NCBI RefSeq assembly: GCF_012927455.1
Contig: NZ_JABBPE010000006.1
Coordinates: 1 to 64,000 of the forward strand
Direction: 5' to 3'
Source of the DNA: Polaromonas sp.
GTDB lineage: Bacteria > Pseudomonadota > Gammaproteobacteria > Burkholderiales > Burkholderiaceae_C
DNA: 64,000 nt
Shown one piece after another: positions 28,273 to 38,867 of the stretch; the first letter of the stretch is position 1; each line of letters opens with the position of its first letter. A program made the translations under genes and the position numbers. The notes beneath the pieces were generated by a model. The model saw nothing but the letters and a program-made list of their open reading frames with translations. It did no database searches and was not told the origin of the DNA.

Positions 28273-28818
28273 TCACAGCAGCGCAATCAAATCGGTTACG
28301 CCAATATCCACGCCCGCCTGCGTCAGCAGCGTGGTCACTTGGGCGCGGTGGTGCGTCTGGTGGTTGAAAAAATGCGAGATCGCCTGCCACAACGGGTGCG
28401 CTCGCTGGACCCCCTTGCTGTTGCCATAACGCATGGTGAACTGCAGGTGGCCGTCCGGCATCTCGGCCACCCAGGCCTCTATGGCGGCATCTAACTGCTC
28501 GCGCTTGACGCGCAGCGCCGGCCAGTCGTCGAACAACACGGTGTCGAGCCGGCTGCCCGCCGGTAGATCCAGTACCGACGCGCTCAGGCTGGCTAACGTC
28601 GCGCCGTTGTCCAATCCGCACTGTACAAAGCGCCGCAGCCAGATCTGGTCGGCGACGACCAGGTGATTGAGCGTGCGGTGAATCGAGCCGAAAAATGCGC
28701 CGCGCTCGCGCTTGCGTTCCTCATCGCTCAGGGCCTCGCAGGCGTCGTACAGGCGCTGGTTGATCCAGCGGTTGTAACGGGCCAGCAAGCGGAAGTTGTC
28801 GAGAAACGCCAAAGCCAT
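28273..28818 (-). CDS. DinB family protein
   Basis: DinB proteins are four-helix metal-binding proteins related to bacillithiol and mycothiol transferases, and most have no known substrate. The 181 residues carry the first metal histidine in IHRTLNHLVVADQIWL and the H-x3-H pair in HFFNHQTHHRAQ. The N-terminal LARYNRWINQRLYD is typical. The gene converges with the DUF2064 gene with 16 bases between stops. Its leader contains a degraded repeat. The same fold is found at the N-terminus of the SenA protein later in the window, but this one is a stand-alone domain. Confidence 0.85.
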   Translation of the reverse strand: MALAFLDNFRLLARYNRWINQRLYDACEALSDEERKRERGAFFGSIHRTLNHLVVADQIWLRRFVQCGLDNGATLASLSASVLDLPAGSRLDTVLFDDWPALRVKREQLDAAIEAWVAEMPDGHLQFTMRYGNSKGVQRAHPLWQAISHFFNHQTHHRAQVTTLLTQAGVDIGVTDLIALL

Positions 28819-28833
28819 GCATTACTCCTGAAT

Positions 28834-28882
28834 TGATAGCTTCTAACGCCCGCCCTATATGGGCTATAGGCCATTTTTATTC
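28834..28882 (-). repeat. GCTAT-N7-ATAGC repeat copy 6, degraded
   Basis: GATAGCTTCTAACGCC followed by CGCCCTATATGGGCTATAGGCC. The GGGC palindrome and tail match, but the GCTAT half is lost. It lies in the leader of the dinB-like gene. Confidence 0.65.
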
Positions 28883-28921
28883 CTAAAACACGGCAAAAGC
28901 AGCGGCCACCACGCTGCGGCC

Positions 28922-31900
28922 TCAGATTTTTCCGAAACCACCGCCACCCGGCGTGTGAATCTCGAAAATGTCGCCCGGCCGCATCTCGGTCTGCCCGATG
29001 TGGTCCAGCGCTTCAACCTCGCCGCCAACCCGCACCACCACATTGCGGCCGACCTGACCGGGCTCGCCACCGGCCATGCCGAAAGCGCCGTGCTTGCGGC
29101 CGTTGGACAGGATGCTGGCCGTCATGACTTCCAGAAACCTGACGCGGCGCACGCCGCCGTTGCCGCCCGTCCAGCGTCCGGCGCCGCCGGAGTTGGGACG
29201 AATCTCGTAACTCTCCAGCCGCACCGGAAATCTGAACTCCAGCACCTCGGGATCGGTCAGGCGCGAATTGGTCATGTGGGTCTGCACGACGCTGGTGCCA
29301 TTGAAACCCTCGCCGGCACCGGAACCACCCGAAATGGTTTCGTAATACTGATGCCGCGCATTGCCGAAGGTGAAGTTGTTCATGGTGCACTGGCTGGCCG
29401 CCATCACGCCGAGCGCGCCATACAGCGCGTTGGTGATGCAGGTCGAGGTTTCCACATTGCCCGCCACCACGGAGGCTGGCGGATTCGGATTAAGCATGGA
29501 ACCCGCCGGAATGATGACCCTGAGCGGTTTCAGGCAACCGGCGTTGAGCGGAATGTCATCGTCCACCAGCGTGCGAAAGACGTACAGAACCGCCGCCATG
29601 CAGACCGCCGTCGGCGCATTGAAATTGTTGCTCTGCTGCTTTGATGTGCCAGTGAAGTCGATCTCGGCGCTGCGGTTTTGCGTGTCGACGCGAATCGCTA
29701 CCTGGATCTGCGCGCCGTTGTCGAGTGGCAGCGTGAACTGGCCATCTTTCAGCCGCGTGATGACGCGGCGCACCGACTCCTCGGCGTTGTCCTGAACATG
29801 GCGCATATAGGCCAGCACTACGTCCAGGCTGAACTGCTCCACCATCTTGCGCAGTTCCTGCACGCCTTTTTCATTGGCGGCAATTTGGGCCTTCAAATCG
29901 GCCATGTTCTGCTGCGGATTGCGGCTCGGGCAATTGCCGCCTTCAAGCAAGGCCGTCATCTCGGTTTCGCGCAGTGCACCCCGGTCAACCAGCAAGAAGT
30001 TGTTGATCTGCACGCCCTCTTCTTCAATCCGCGTGGAAAACGGCGGCATCGAGCCCGGCGTGATGCCGCCGATGTCGGCATGGTGACCGCGCGAGCCGAC
30101 GTAAAACGTGGGTTGCGTTGCAGTTCCCAGATAGACCGGCGTGATCACGGTGATGTCGGGCAAATGCGTGCCGCCGTGGTAGGGGTCGTTCAGCACATAG
30201 ACATCGCCCGGCCGCATTTTTCCGGCATTCTCGCGAATCACCGTTTTAATGCTTTCACCCATGGAACCCAGATGCACCGGCATGTGCGGCGCGTTGGCAA
30301 TCAGGTTGCCTTCGGTGTCAAACAGCGCACAGCTGAAGTCCAGCCGTTCCTTGATGTTCACCGAATAGGCGGTGTTTTGCAGCTGCAGTCCCATCTGCTC
30401 GGCAATGTTCATGAAAAGGTTGTTGAACACTTCAAGCAGCACCGGGTCCACCGTGGTGCCTGCTGCAAATTTGATAGCACGCGGCACCCGCCGGTTTAGC
30501 ACCAGATGGTCCAGCGCTGTCAAGTTTGCCTCCCAGCCGGGCTCCACCACCGTAGTCGCATTCTTCTCGGCAATGATGGCCGGGCCGACAATGATGTCGC
30601 CGGGCCGCAGGTCTTCGCGTACCACCAGTGCCGCATCAATCCACTGGCCGCCAGAGTACATGCGAACGGTATCGCGGCGCACATCGGCCATGTCGCGCGC
30701 ATCGTGCAGTGCGTGGCGCGGCTCAGCCGGCGCATCGCCCGCCACCACGGCCTCGACCGACACGGCTTCGACGACCAGGCCCTTGCCCTGCATGAGGAAT
30801 GAAAAGCGCTGCCGGTAGGCGGCTTCAAAGCCGGCTTCGATCTGGTCCAGCGTGCCAAAAGTAACGATCAAAGCCGCGTCACTGCCTTCGTAGCGCACAT
30901 GCACGCGTTGATGCGTGGTGATGGCGCCGCTGCTGAGCTGCTGGCGCTGCAGTTCGGCTTCTGCCGTGGCGGCCAGGGCCTTGAGCGTGTCGGCTATTGC
31001 AGGCAATGCAGCGCTTGAGAGCGTGCGCTCCACCGCCTGCTCGCGAATCACGTTCTGGTCGGCCAGGCCCATGCCGTAGGCGCTCAAAACCCCCGCCAGC
31101 GGATGCACAAAGACCCGCGTCATACCCAGCGCATCGGCCACCAGACAGGCGTGCTGGCCGCCCGCGCCACCAAAGCACTGCAGCGTGTAACGCGTCACGT
31201 CGTAGCCGCGCGCGACCGAAATTTTCTTGATGGCATTGGCCATCTGCTGCACCGCGATGTGGATGAAGCCTTCGGCCACTTGTTCTGTGCTGCGGCCGGT
31301 CTGCAACGCCAGCTCGTCGAATTTTGACCGCGCCGCTTCAAAGCTCAAAGCCTCGTCGGCATCCGGTCCAAACACGCTGGGAAAGTAACGCGGCTGCACC
31401 TTGCCGACCATCAGGTTCGCGTCGGTCACCGCCAGCGGGCCGCCGCGCCGGTAGCTCGCCGGGCCGGGGTTGGCGCCGGCGCTTTCGGGGCCGACCCGAA
31501 AACGCTCGCCATCAAACTTCAGAATTGATCCGCCGCCCGCCGCCACGGTATGAATGCTCATCATGGGCGCGCGCATGCGCACGCCGGCCACCTGGGTTTC
31601 AAACTCGCGCTCGAATTCACCGGCGTAATGCGACACATCGGTGGAGGTGCCGCCCATGTCAAAGCCGATCACCTTTTCGATGCCGGCAATAGCTGCTGTG
31701 CGCGCCATGCCGACAATGCCGCCGGCCGGTCCGCTCAAAATCGCGTCCTTGCCCTGGAAAGCATGCGCATCGGTCAAGCCGCCCGAGGACTGCATGAAAA
31801 ACAGTTTCACGCCCGGCATCTCGCCGGCCACCTGCTCGACATAGCGGCGCAGGATGGGTGACAGATAGGCATCGACCACGGTGGTGTCGCCCCGGCTGAC

Positions 31901-32533
31901 GAACTTCATCATCGGGCTGGTCTCGTGCGATGTGCTGATTTGTGTGAAGCCGGCAACAGCTGCGATGCGGCTGGCGGATTTTTCGTGATCGGTGAAACGG
32001 TAGCCGTGCATGAAAACAATCGCAACGCTTCGCAAGCCTTTCAGGTAGTGCGCAAGCAGCTCTTTTTTTAATAGCACCTCATCCAGCAGCCGCAGCACTT
32101 CGCCTTGCGCGCCTACGCGTTCGTCGGCTTCCACCACGGCGCTGTAGAGCAGCTCGGGCAGCACGATGTGGCGATCAAACAGGCGCGGGCGATTTTGGTA
32201 GGCGATGCGCAGCGCATCGCGAAAGCCGCGCGTGGTGACCAGCAGCGTGGGCTCGCCCTTGCGCTCGAGCAGCGCATTGGTCGCCACAGTGGTGCCCATC
32301 TTCACGCAATCGACCACATCGGCGCGAATCGGCTCACCGGCTTTCAGGCCCAGCAGGTGGCGGATACCGGCGACCGCCGCATCTTTGTAGTGCTCGGGGT
32401 TTTCCGACAACAGCTTGTGCGTGACCAGCGTTCCGTCAGGACGCTTGCCCACCACGTCGGTGAACGTCCCGCCGCGGTCAACCCAGAACTGCCAGCGCCC
32501 ACTGCCTGTGGTTGATGTGTTTTCTTGCGTCAT
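28922..32533 (-). CDS. oplaH: 5-oxoprolinase (fused HyuA-HyuB hydantoinase type)
   Basis: The enzyme opens 5-oxoproline to glutamate with ATP, in salvage of glutathione-derived or spontaneously formed pyroglutamate. Its 1203 residues combine both hydantoinase subunits. Residues 1-690 are the ATP-binding HyuA-like half, with [22 protein letters not shown] and [14 protein letters not shown]. Residues 700-1203 are the HyuB-like half, with [18 protein letters not shown] [32 protein letters not shown] and a Gly-rich end. The full length fits eukaryotic-type OplaH. It has its own short leader and diverges from crcB. An AT-rich stretch near 32049-32077 resembles the local repeat. Confidence 0.93.
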   Translation of the reverse strand: MTQENTSTTGSGRWQFWVDRGGTFTDVVGKRPDGTLVTHKLLSENPEHYKDAAVAGIRHLLGLKAGEPIRADVVDCVKMGTTVATNALLERKGEPTLLVTTRGFRDALRIAYQNRPRLFDRHIVLPELLYSAVVEADERVGAQGEVLRLLDEVLLKKELLAHYLKGLRSVAIVFMHGYRFTDHEKSASRIAAVAGFTQISTSHETSPMMKFVSRGDTTVVDAYLSPILRRYVEQVAGEMPGVKLFFMQSSGGLTDAHAFQGKDAILSGPAGGIVGMARTAAIAGIEKVIGFDMGGTSTDVSHYAGEFEREFETQVAGVRMRAPMMSIHTVAAGGGSILKFDGERFRVGPESAGANPGPASYRRGGPLAVTDANLMVGKVQPRYFPSVFGPDADEALSFEAARSKFDELALQTGRSTEQVAEGFIHIAVQQMANAIKKISVARGYDVTRYTLQCFGGAGGQHACLVADALGMTRVFVHPLAGVLSAYGMGLADQNVIREQAVERTLSSAALPAIADTLKALAATAEAELQRQQLSSGAITTHQRVHVRYEGSDAALIVTFGTLDQIEAGFEAAYRQRFSFLMQGKGLVVEAVSVEAVVAGDAPAEPRHALHDARDMADVRRDTVRMYSGGQWIDAALVVREDLRPGDIIVGPAIIAEKNATTVVEPGWEANLTALDHLVLNRRVPRAIKFAAGTTVDPVLLEVFNNLFMNIAEQMGLQLQNTAYSVNIKERLDFSCALFDTEGNLIANAPHMPVHLGSMGESIKTVIRENAGKMRPGDVYVLNDPYHGGTHLPDITVITPVYLGTATQPTFYVGSRGHHADIGGITPGSMPPFSTRIEEEGVQINNFLLVDRGALRETEMTALLEGGNCPSRNPQQNMADLKAQIAANEKGVQELRKMVEQFSLDVVLAYMRHVQDNAEESVRRVITRLKDGQFTLPLDNGAQIQVAIRVDTQNRSAEIDFTGTSKQQSNNFNAPTAVCMAAVLYVFRTLVDDDIPLNAGCLKPLRVIIPAGSMLNPNPPASVVAGNVETSTCITNALYGALGVMAASQCTMNNFTFGNARHQYYETISGGSGAGEGFNGTSVVQTHMTNSRLTDPEVLEFRFPVRLESYEIRPNSGGAGRWTGGNGGVRRVRFLEVMTASILSNGRKHGAFGMAGGEPGQVGRNVVVRVGGEVEALDHIGQTEMRPGDIFEIHTPGGGGFGKI
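32049..32077 (-). repeat. Possible degenerate repeat copy inside 5-oxoprolinase gene
   Basis: GCTCT-N7-ATAGC at 32059-32075, one base from the perfect core, preceded by GCGCAAGCA exactly as in full copies. It codes for V-L-L-K-K-E-L-L-A in frame, with no change of family length. Confidence 0.5.
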
Positions 32534-32710
32534 TTCTTTGAACCTGTTTCCTGAAGAATAGAGGAAATGTTAAAGCGGTTGCTGACGGCGCAAGGAAATC
32601 GTTGCCAGCGCGCGTGTCCCCTGCCCTGCTTGCTGCTGATGTGCGGCATGGTGCTGCTGCCGTGGTTCTTTCCGGGCATCGGCACCCTCGCTGTCGGGCA
32701 AAATGAAGCC

Positions 32711-33097
32711 ATGCTGCCTGTTCTAGCAATCTGTATCGGCGCCTCCGTGGGCGCACTGTCCCGCTGGGGTCTGGCTCTGTGGCTGACGCCCGGCGGCGTG
32801 ATCCCCTGGGGAACACTGGCCGCCAACCTGATTGGCGGCTACCTGGTTGGTGTGTGCCTCGCCATTTTTCAGTCCATGCCCCAGCTGGATCCAGTCTGGC
32901 GCCTGCTGCTGATCACCGGATTTCTAGGCGGCCTCACGACCTTCTCCACATTCTCGGCGGAGGTCGTGATTTACCTGATGGAAGAACGCTACGGCCTAGC
33001 CATCGTCACGGCCCTGCTGCATGTGCTGGGTTCCCTGATCATGACGGTGGTGGGGGTCAAATCTGCTATGTTTTTTATAGCTGCTCGTGCCCACTAG
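32711..33097 (+). CDS. crcB: Fluoride ion channel CrcB (Fluc)
   Basis: CrcB dimers let fluoride out of the cell. The 128 residues make four membrane helices. They start with MLPVLAICIGASVGALSRWGL and contain the pore motif GGLTTFSTFSAEVV and NLIGGYLVGV. The ATG at MLPVLAIC fits the family; the frame runs 48 codons further up but that part has no channel likeness. No clear ribosome site precedes it. The final residues SAMFFIAARAH and the stop TAG are encoded by a palindromic repeat. I see no fluoride riboswitch in the 177 bases before it. Confidence 0.9.
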   Translation: MLPVLAICIGASVGALSRWGLALWLTPGGVIPWGTLAANLIGGYLVGVCLAIFQSMPQLDPVWRLLLITGFLGGLTTFSTFSAEVVIYLMEERYGLAIVTALLHVLGSLIMTVVGVKSAMFFIAARAH

Positions 33098-33113
33098 TAT
33101 TGGGCGAGCGAGA
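33061..33113 (-). repeat. GCTAT-N7-ATAGC repeat copy 7, end of crcB
   Basis: Perfect core at 33065-33081, then GCTCGTGCCCACTAGTATTGGGCGAG, the second palindrome. The crcB stop codon TAG lies in the loop of this second palindrome. Confidence 0.9.
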
Positions 33114-33222
33114 CTTTTTATTGCCAATCTTCGGCTGCAGTGATGCGGCAGCATCTTGCCCGAGCAAAGCTGTCAACCAACACGGCTTGCGCACAAACCA
33201 AGGAAAATAGCCACAATGCCCC

Positions 33223-34404
33223 ATGGCCTCCCTCGCCCCGCTTGACCCCGCCTCCGCTTACCCCGCCGTGATTGCGGGCGGGCGGGATCGTCTGGCGCAG
33301 ATTGGGCACGCGCGCCAGGCCATTTTGTATGGCGTCGGGCAGGTCGCCGGCACAGCGCCTGTGCTTGAAAGCTGGATCGAACGCTCCTGGCAGCGCTGCC
33401 TGGCCCGCGGCAAAAAACCTGAGCAAGAGCTCATATTCGAGATGTTGGCGCCGCAAACGCCGCGCCGCACCGAAGAGGCCAACCACGGGCTGGTGCAAGC
33501 CGCTCGCCCGGTGCTTGAAAAGCTCGGGCAGGCCATTGCCAACACGCGCTACTTTGCCATCCTGACCAACGCGCACGGTGTGGTCGTCGATGTCAACGGC
33601 CAGATCGACCGGCGCGACCGGCGTGTCGACCTCATCACGCGCATTGGCGTGGATTTGTCCGAACAAAGCGTGGGGACCACCGCCATAGGCGCCGCGCTGA
33701 CCGAGTTGCGGTCAGTCTGGCTGCACCGTGGCGAACATTTTTTCAATGCCAACACGGCCTATAGTTGTGCCGGCGCGCCGCTGTTCGGGCCGGACGGCGA
33801 GTGCGCGGGCATGCTGGACCTGACCGGCGTGGACGCGGTGGAGCGGCCCGAACTCAAACACCTCGTCGAACAGTCGGCGCGCAGTATTGAAAACGCGCTG
33901 ATGCTGAACCAGCCGCACAGGCTGCTGCTCCGGCTGAACTGGTCAAGCCGCTGCCTGGGTGAAGACACGGATGGACTGATCTGCCTGGATGCGGACGGTT
34001 GGGTCACCGGTGCCAACCCGGTGGCGCGGCTGATGGTGGCAGCGCTCACCGGCACAAGCGGCAAGACCAGCAAGAGCCCGGCTGCTATTCATTGCAGCGA
34101 GCTGCTGGCCATCCCGTTTGAAATGCTTTTTGACGCGGGCCGGCGGGACGCACTGGGTTATCAGCAAGCCCTCGAAGTCCCGCTATGGTCGGGCCTGCGA
34201 CTGCACGCATTGCCGCTGCTTGAAGGAAGCCTGCAGAGGATGGGCGGTGCGACGCCACCTGCGCCGCCGCTGCCCCTGAAAGACGTCGAGACCGCCTTGA
34301 TACGCAAGGCTGTCACGGAGGCACGCGGCAACGTGATGCAAGCCGCGCGCGCGCTGGGTATCAGCCGCGCCACTGTTTACCGCAGGCTGGGCCGGCAGAA
34401 ATAG
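33223..34404 (+). CDS. AcoR-like GAF and Fis-type HTH regulator without AAA+ domain
   Basis: A transcription regulator built like the sensor and DNA-binding ends of AcoR. Residues 40-60 carry ESWIERSWQRCLARGKKPEQ, the start typical of AcoR-type activators. Residues 90-230 are a GAF domain with IGVDLSEQSVGTTAIGAAL and GPDGECAGMLDLTGVD. A PAS-like part follows at about 235-330. The end is a Fis-type helix-turn-helix (IRKAVTEARGNVMQAARALGISRATVYRRLG). The sigma-54 AAA+ core with its Walker and GAFTGA motifs is absent. The 393 residues are intact. Its target is unknown; crcB and the copper chaperone are neighbours. Confidence 0.82.
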   Translation: MASLAPLDPASAYPAVIAGGRDRLAQIGHARQAILYGVGQVAGTAPVLESWIERSWQRCLARGKKPEQELIFEMLAPQTPRRTEEANHGLVQAARPVLEKLGQAIANTRYFAILTNAHGVVVDVNGQIDRRDRRVDLITRIGVDLSEQSVGTTAIGAALTELRSVWLHRGEHFFNANTAYSCAGAPLFGPDGECAGMLDLTGVDAVERPELKHLVEQSARSIENALMLNQPHRLLLRLNWSSRCLGEDTDGLICLDADGWVTGANPVARLMVAALTGTSGKTSKSPAAIHCSELLAIPFEMLFDAGRRDALGYQQALEVPLWSGLRLHALPLLEGSLQRMGGATPPAPPLPLKDVETALIRKAVTEARGNVMQAARALGISRATVYRRLGRQK

Positions 34405-34419
34405 CGCCAGGTTCTAGGT

Positions 34420-34878
34420 TCAGTGCTTGTGCATGGCGGCGTCAACGGACGGCGCAACGGCGTTCACCGGCACCACCAGCTCAATTTTGCTTTCCTTGCC
34501 TTTGGCGTCCTTGAAGCGCAGCGTCATCGGCACGCTGCTGCCCTTGGGCAGGGGCTGCTTCAGGTCCATCATCATGACGTGGTTGCCACCGGCCTTCAGC
34601 TCCACCGTTTTGCCTGCTGGCAAATCGAGGATGGGCAGCGCGCGCATTCGCATGATGTCGCCCTCCATTTTCATTTCGTGCAACTCAGCCACGCCCGCCG
34701 CCGGTGACGAAACACCGACCAAGCGCGTGCCCTCGCGCGCGGTGATCTTCATGAAGGCTCCGGTGCCCATTTGCCCCGGCACGGTGGCGCGCACCCAGGC
34801 GTCTTTGACTTCGACGGTTTGGGCATAAAGCGCGCTGCAGCTGAGCAGCAAGGTGGCGGTCAATAGGTTAAGTTTCAT
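34420..34878 (-). CDS. Periplasmic copper chaperone, PCu(A)C family
   Basis: PCu(A)C proteins carry Cu(I) in the periplasm to assemble the CuA site of cytochrome oxidase. The 152 residues start with a signal peptide (KLNLLTATLLLSCSALYA). The copper site is the family pattern H-x-M...H-x-M, visible as LHEMKMEGDIMRM and GGNHVMMMDLKQPL. The C-terminus is His-rich (DAAMHKH). It is a single gene, convergent with the AcoR-like regulator and followed upstream by the Tup operon in the same direction after 66 bases. Confidence 0.92.
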   Translation of the reverse strand: MKLNLLTATLLLSCSALYAQTVEVKDAWVRATVPGQMGTGAFMKITAREGTRLVGVSSPAAGVAELHEMKMEGDIMRMRALPILDLPAGKTVELKAGGNHVMMMDLKQPLPKGSSVPMTLRFKDAKGKESKIELVVPVNAVAPSVDAAMHKH

Positions 34879-34944
34879 GGTGCTCTATTCGATAGGGTTA
34901 AAAATACGCGTCACTGCGGCTGTCGGGGCACGCGGCAAAAATTC

Positions 34945-35777
34945 CTATTTTGTGGCATTGGGGAAAAACAGCTGCTCGCCGTTGATCTTGTAGCCCGCAA
35001 TCACGGCCTGCCCGGCGGGTGAGGTTACCCAGTCTACAAATCGCTGGCCCTCGGCAGTTTTGACTTGCGGGTGTTTGGCGGCGTTTACCAGCATCACGCC
35101 GTACTGGTTAAAGAGCTTGCTGTCGCCCTCAACCAGCACGGCCAGGTCGGCGCGGTTCTTGAAGTTGAGCCAGGTGCCGCGGTCGGCCAGCACATAGGCG
35201 CCGATGCTGGCGGCCATGTTCAGGGCCGGGCCCATGCCGCAGCCGCAGGCTTTGTAGTTGGCAAACTGGGGGGTTTCCACACCCGCCGCTTTCCAGTAGC
35301 GCAGCTCGGCCGCGTGCGTGCCGCTCTTGTCGCCGCGCGAGACAAAACTGGCATTACCCGCATTGAGTTTCGTCAGTGCCTCGGCAATGTCCTTGCCTTT
35401 GGTTTTGGCCGGGTCGGCGGCGGGGCCAATCAGCACAAAGTCGTTGTACATGACCGGAAAGCGCTTGACGGCAAAGCCTTCGGCCACGACTTTTTCCTCG
35501 GCCACCTGGTCGTGCACAAACAGCACGTCGGCGTCGCCGCGCCGGCCCATGTCAATGGCCTGGCCGGTGCCAACCGCCACCACCTTGACCTCTATGCCCG
35601 TGGCTTTCTTGAACTCGGGCAGCAGATACGGGAAAAGCCCGGACTGCTCGGTCGAAGTGGTCGAAGCCATCACGATCGATGGCGTTTGCGCTATCGAAAC
35701 AGTAGCTACTAGCGCAAGTGGAATAATGGCTGCAGCCCTAAAACACTTCAAAGTACGCGAGATCATGTGTAAACCGG

Positions 35778-35781
<4 letters not shown>
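34945..35781 (-). CDS. tupA: Tungstate ABC transporter, substrate-binding protein
   Basis: TupA binds tungstate (or molybdate) in the periplasm and hands it to the TupB/TupC importer. After a signal peptide ending in SIAQ, the 278-residue protein has the oxyanion-binding starts ASTTSTEQSGLFPYLLP and FVSRGDKSGTHAAELRYW, typical of the TupA and WtpA type. GYKINGEQLFFPNA closes the fold. The ATG overlaps the tupC stop by four bases. The signal-peptide codons LVATVSIA lie on a degenerate palindromic repeat. The ligand is called from family likeness only. Confidence 0.88.
35690..35722 (-). repeat. Possible degenerate repeat copy inside tupA signal peptide
   Basis: GCTAT-N7-GTAGC at 35690-35706, one base off the perfect core, followed by TACTAGCGCAAGTG, which resembles TACTTGCGCCCGTG of copy 11. 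It codes for A-T-V-S-I-A in the same frame as copies 4 and 7. Confidence 0.4.
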
Positions 35782-36463
<682 letters not shown>

Positions 36464-36467
<4 letters not shown>

Positions 36468-37240
36468 GGCTGCGTCCCCCGCGTTGCGGCGCCGGCTGGC
36501 AGGCCAGCGACCAGCGCGGGCCGCAGTTCCGGCAGAGGATCGTCGAGCCGTTCACGCCAGCGCCGCACCAGCGCAATCACCGTATTGAGCAGCAGCACCA
36601 CGGCCAGCAGCACGATGCCCAGGGCGAGGGCCAACGGCAGGTCACCCTTGCTGGTTTCCAGCGCAATCGAGGTCGTCATGACGCGCGTGAAGCCGTCAAT
36701 ATTGCCGCCCACAATCATCACGGCGCCGACTTCTGAAATGGCGCGGCCAAAGGCGGCGATCAGCACCGTCAGCAAGGCATAGCGCTCATCCCACAAAAGG
36801 ATCAGGCCGCGCATGAAGCGACGCGCGCCCAGCGACTGGAACTGCTCGCCGTGGCTGCGCTCGGCGTCTTCAATGGTCTGGCGCACCAGCGCCATGACCA
36901 CCGGCAGCACCAGCACGCTTTGGGCCAGCACCATGGCCTTGAAGGAAAACAGCCAGCCCAGAAAGCCCAGCGGCCCGCTGCGCGACAGCAGCAGGTAGAC
37001 CACCAGCCCGACCACCACCGAAGGCAGGGCCAGCGCGGTATTGAGCAGCGCCAGCACCACGCCGCGCCCCCTGAAGCGCACGACACCCAGCCAGCTGCCC
37101 AGCAGCAGGCCAGCGCTGCAGGCGATCACGCAGGCCAGCGCGCTGACGGCCAGCGAGCGGGCGACGATGGCTGCCAGCATGGGGTCAAACGAGGTGATGA
37201 GCGAAAAGGCCGTGACGGCGCTGCTTGAGAAAGTGTTCAT
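36464..37240 (-). CDS. tupB: Tungstate ABC transporter, permease
   Basis: The membrane channel of the tungstate importer. The 258 residues have five or six membrane helices, starting with FDPMLAAIVARSLAVSALACVIAC. The permease loop that meets the ATPase is in EQFQSLGARRFMRGLILLWDERYALL. The GRAISEVGAVMIVGGNIDGFTRVMTTSI stretch is typical of TupB. The ATG at MNTFSSSAV was chosen because the open frame upstream crosses the divergent promoter region and has no membrane likeness. It is the first gene of the operon. Confidence 0.91.
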
Positions 37241-37387
37241 GCAAAGGATGGGGTGAGCCTGCATCGTAGGGTACAAGGCCCGGCGCCCGCATCGGTAATC
37301 TCCGTTATGAAGTACTTTGCATAGCCCTGACTGATGGCGGCGCCGCGAGCCCGGACATTCATAATCAGTGCACCCTGCACGCCCCCC

Positions 37388-38491
37388 ATGCACAAAATCG
37401 AACTTTCTTACCTCTTGACGCCGCAGCGCGGCAAAGACGCGTTGATACGCAATCCGCTGATGGACCTGCTGCATGCGGTGCAGGAACAAGGTTCCATCTC
37501 CAAAGCCACCAAGGCACTGAACTTGTCTTACCGGCATGTCTGGGGCGCACTCAAAAAGTGGGAGCAGACGCTGGGCCGGGAACTCATCGTCTGGGACAAG
37601 GGCCAGCGCGCGCTGCTGACCGAGTTTGCCGAAAAACTGTTGTGGGCCGAGCGCCAGGCGCAGGCCCGGCTCGCGCCGCAGATCGAAGCCCTGCGCGGTG
37701 ATATTGAACGCGCCTTTTCAACGGCTTTTGACGAGAACGCCCACTTGCTCACGCTGTACGCCAGCCACGATGCCGCGCTGTCGGCGCTACGCGATCAGGC
37801 CAGCCCGCACGGCCTGCAACTGGACATCCGCTTCATGGGCAGCGTCGATGCGATTGCGGCGCTGAACGCCGGGCGCTGCCGAATCGCCGGGTTTCATACG
37901 CGGGATCAGCCCGGCAGCCAGTCAGTCAGCGCCCACACCTACCGGCGCCTTCTCAAGCCCGGCCTGCACAAATTGATCGGCTTTGCGCACCGGCAGCAGG
38001 GCCTGATCGTCGCCAAAGGCAATCCGCTGCGTCTGGCCAGCCTGGCAGATTTGCAGCGGCCGGGACTTCGCTACGTCAACCGCGCCCAGGGCACCGGCAC
38101 GCGGGTGCTGTTCGACGAGTTGCTGGCCGAAGCCGGCCTGCGGGCGGCGGACATTCAAGGCTACGCCAGTCAGGAGCCCTCGCACGCGGCGGTAGCCCAG
38201 GCCGTAGCCAGCAACGCGGCCGATGCCGGCCTGGGCATTGAGGCGGCGGCGCGCGAGAAAGGCCTGGGTTTCGTGCCGCTGGCGCAGGAGCGCTACCACC
38301 TGGTCTGCCTGAAGTCGAACCTCTTGACGCCGCCGGTGCAGGCTTTGCTGAGAGAGCTGCAAAGCCGCGAGTGGCAGATCACGCTGGACAGTCTGCCGGG
38401 TTATACCGGCGCACTGGCGCAAAGTGGCCAGGTGCTGTCGCTGCGCGCAGCCTTGCCTTGGTGGCGCTACCGTCAAGCCAAGGCACCATGA
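37388..38491 (+). CDS. ModE-like HTH regulator with periplasmic-binding-protein-type sensor domain
   Basis: A one-component regulator, probably of the divergent tup operon. Residues 20-90 are a ModE-type winged helix (LLHAVQEQGSISKATKALNLSYRHVWGALKKWEQTLGRELI). Residues 115-360 are a type 2 periplasmic-binding fold (GLRYVNRAQGTGTRVLFDELLAEAGL, SHAAVAQAVASNAADAGLGIEAAA) that should sense the oxyanion or a molybdenum cofactor precursor, instead of the usual TOBE domains of ModE. The 367-residue form begins at MHKIELSY; the frame runs 18 codons further but into a region unlike the family. The intergenic region of 147 bases is shared with tupB. Confidence 0.85.
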   Translation: MHKIELSYLLTPQRGKDALIRNPLMDLLHAVQEQGSISKATKALNLSYRHVWGALKKWEQTLGRELIVWDKGQRALLTEFAEKLLWAERQAQARLAPQIEALRGDIERAFSTAFDENAHLLTLYASHDAALSALRDQASPHGLQLDIRFMGSVDAIAALNAGRCRIAGFHTRDQPGSQSVSAHTYRRLLKPGLHKLIGFAHRQQGLIVAKGNPLRLASLADLQRPGLRYVNRAQGTGTRVLFDELLAEAGLRAADIQGYASQEPSHAAVAQAVASNAADAGLGIEAAAREKGLGFVPLAQERYHLVCLKSNLLTPPVQALLRELQSREWQITLDSLPGYTGALAQSGQVLSLRAALPWWRYRQAKAP

Positions 38492-38507
38492 TTTGAAAAA
38501 GACCACA

Positions 38508-38566
38508 ACGCTATCATATTAATAGCTACCAGCGCTCGTATTTATTGGGCTATGGGCCAATTTGGC
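38508..38566 (-). repeat. GCTAT-N7-ATAGC repeat copy 8
   Basis: Perfect core at 38510-38526 and second part CCAGCGCTCGTATTTATTGGGCTATGGGCC. It starts 17 bases after the ModE-like regulator stop. Confidence 0.85.
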
Positions 38567-38867
38567 ACACAAACCAGGATACGAAGGCTGCCGGCAACTG
38601 CCGCCAAGCTGCAAAGCCGCATCGAAGTCTCAGCGCGCCTCAAGCCTGTCCGATTTAGCAAACGTCCCTTCTCCTTTGTTTCCAGTGTCCAAGCGCAACA
38701 GCCTTGACAACCTAAAAGCGGTACCATGTTTGCCACAAAACAACTGGTTTCTGCTACTGCCTGGCTACAGGGGCAGTCAGAAATAAAAAATTAAATAACG
38801 ATGAAATGTCGATCAGCTTGGGATGGCTATCGTCGTTCACCGGTTACGTCAAAAGGGAGCCCATTTT
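38567..38867. other. Gene-free leader of the nucleotidyltransferase gene
   Basis: I see no gene. A TTGACA hexamer occurs at 38704-38709 and the base composition turns AT-rich from about 38740 (AAATAAAAAATTAAATAACG), as in a promoter region, but no clear -10 at the right distance was found. GGGAGC stands right before the next ATG as its ribosome site. Confidence 0.45.

Noticed and set aside
32534..32710. Possible fluoride riboswitch before crcB
   Set aside because: A stretch reading GGCATGGTGCTGCTGCC recalls part of the motif, but the conserved pseudoknot and flanking bases could not be matched.
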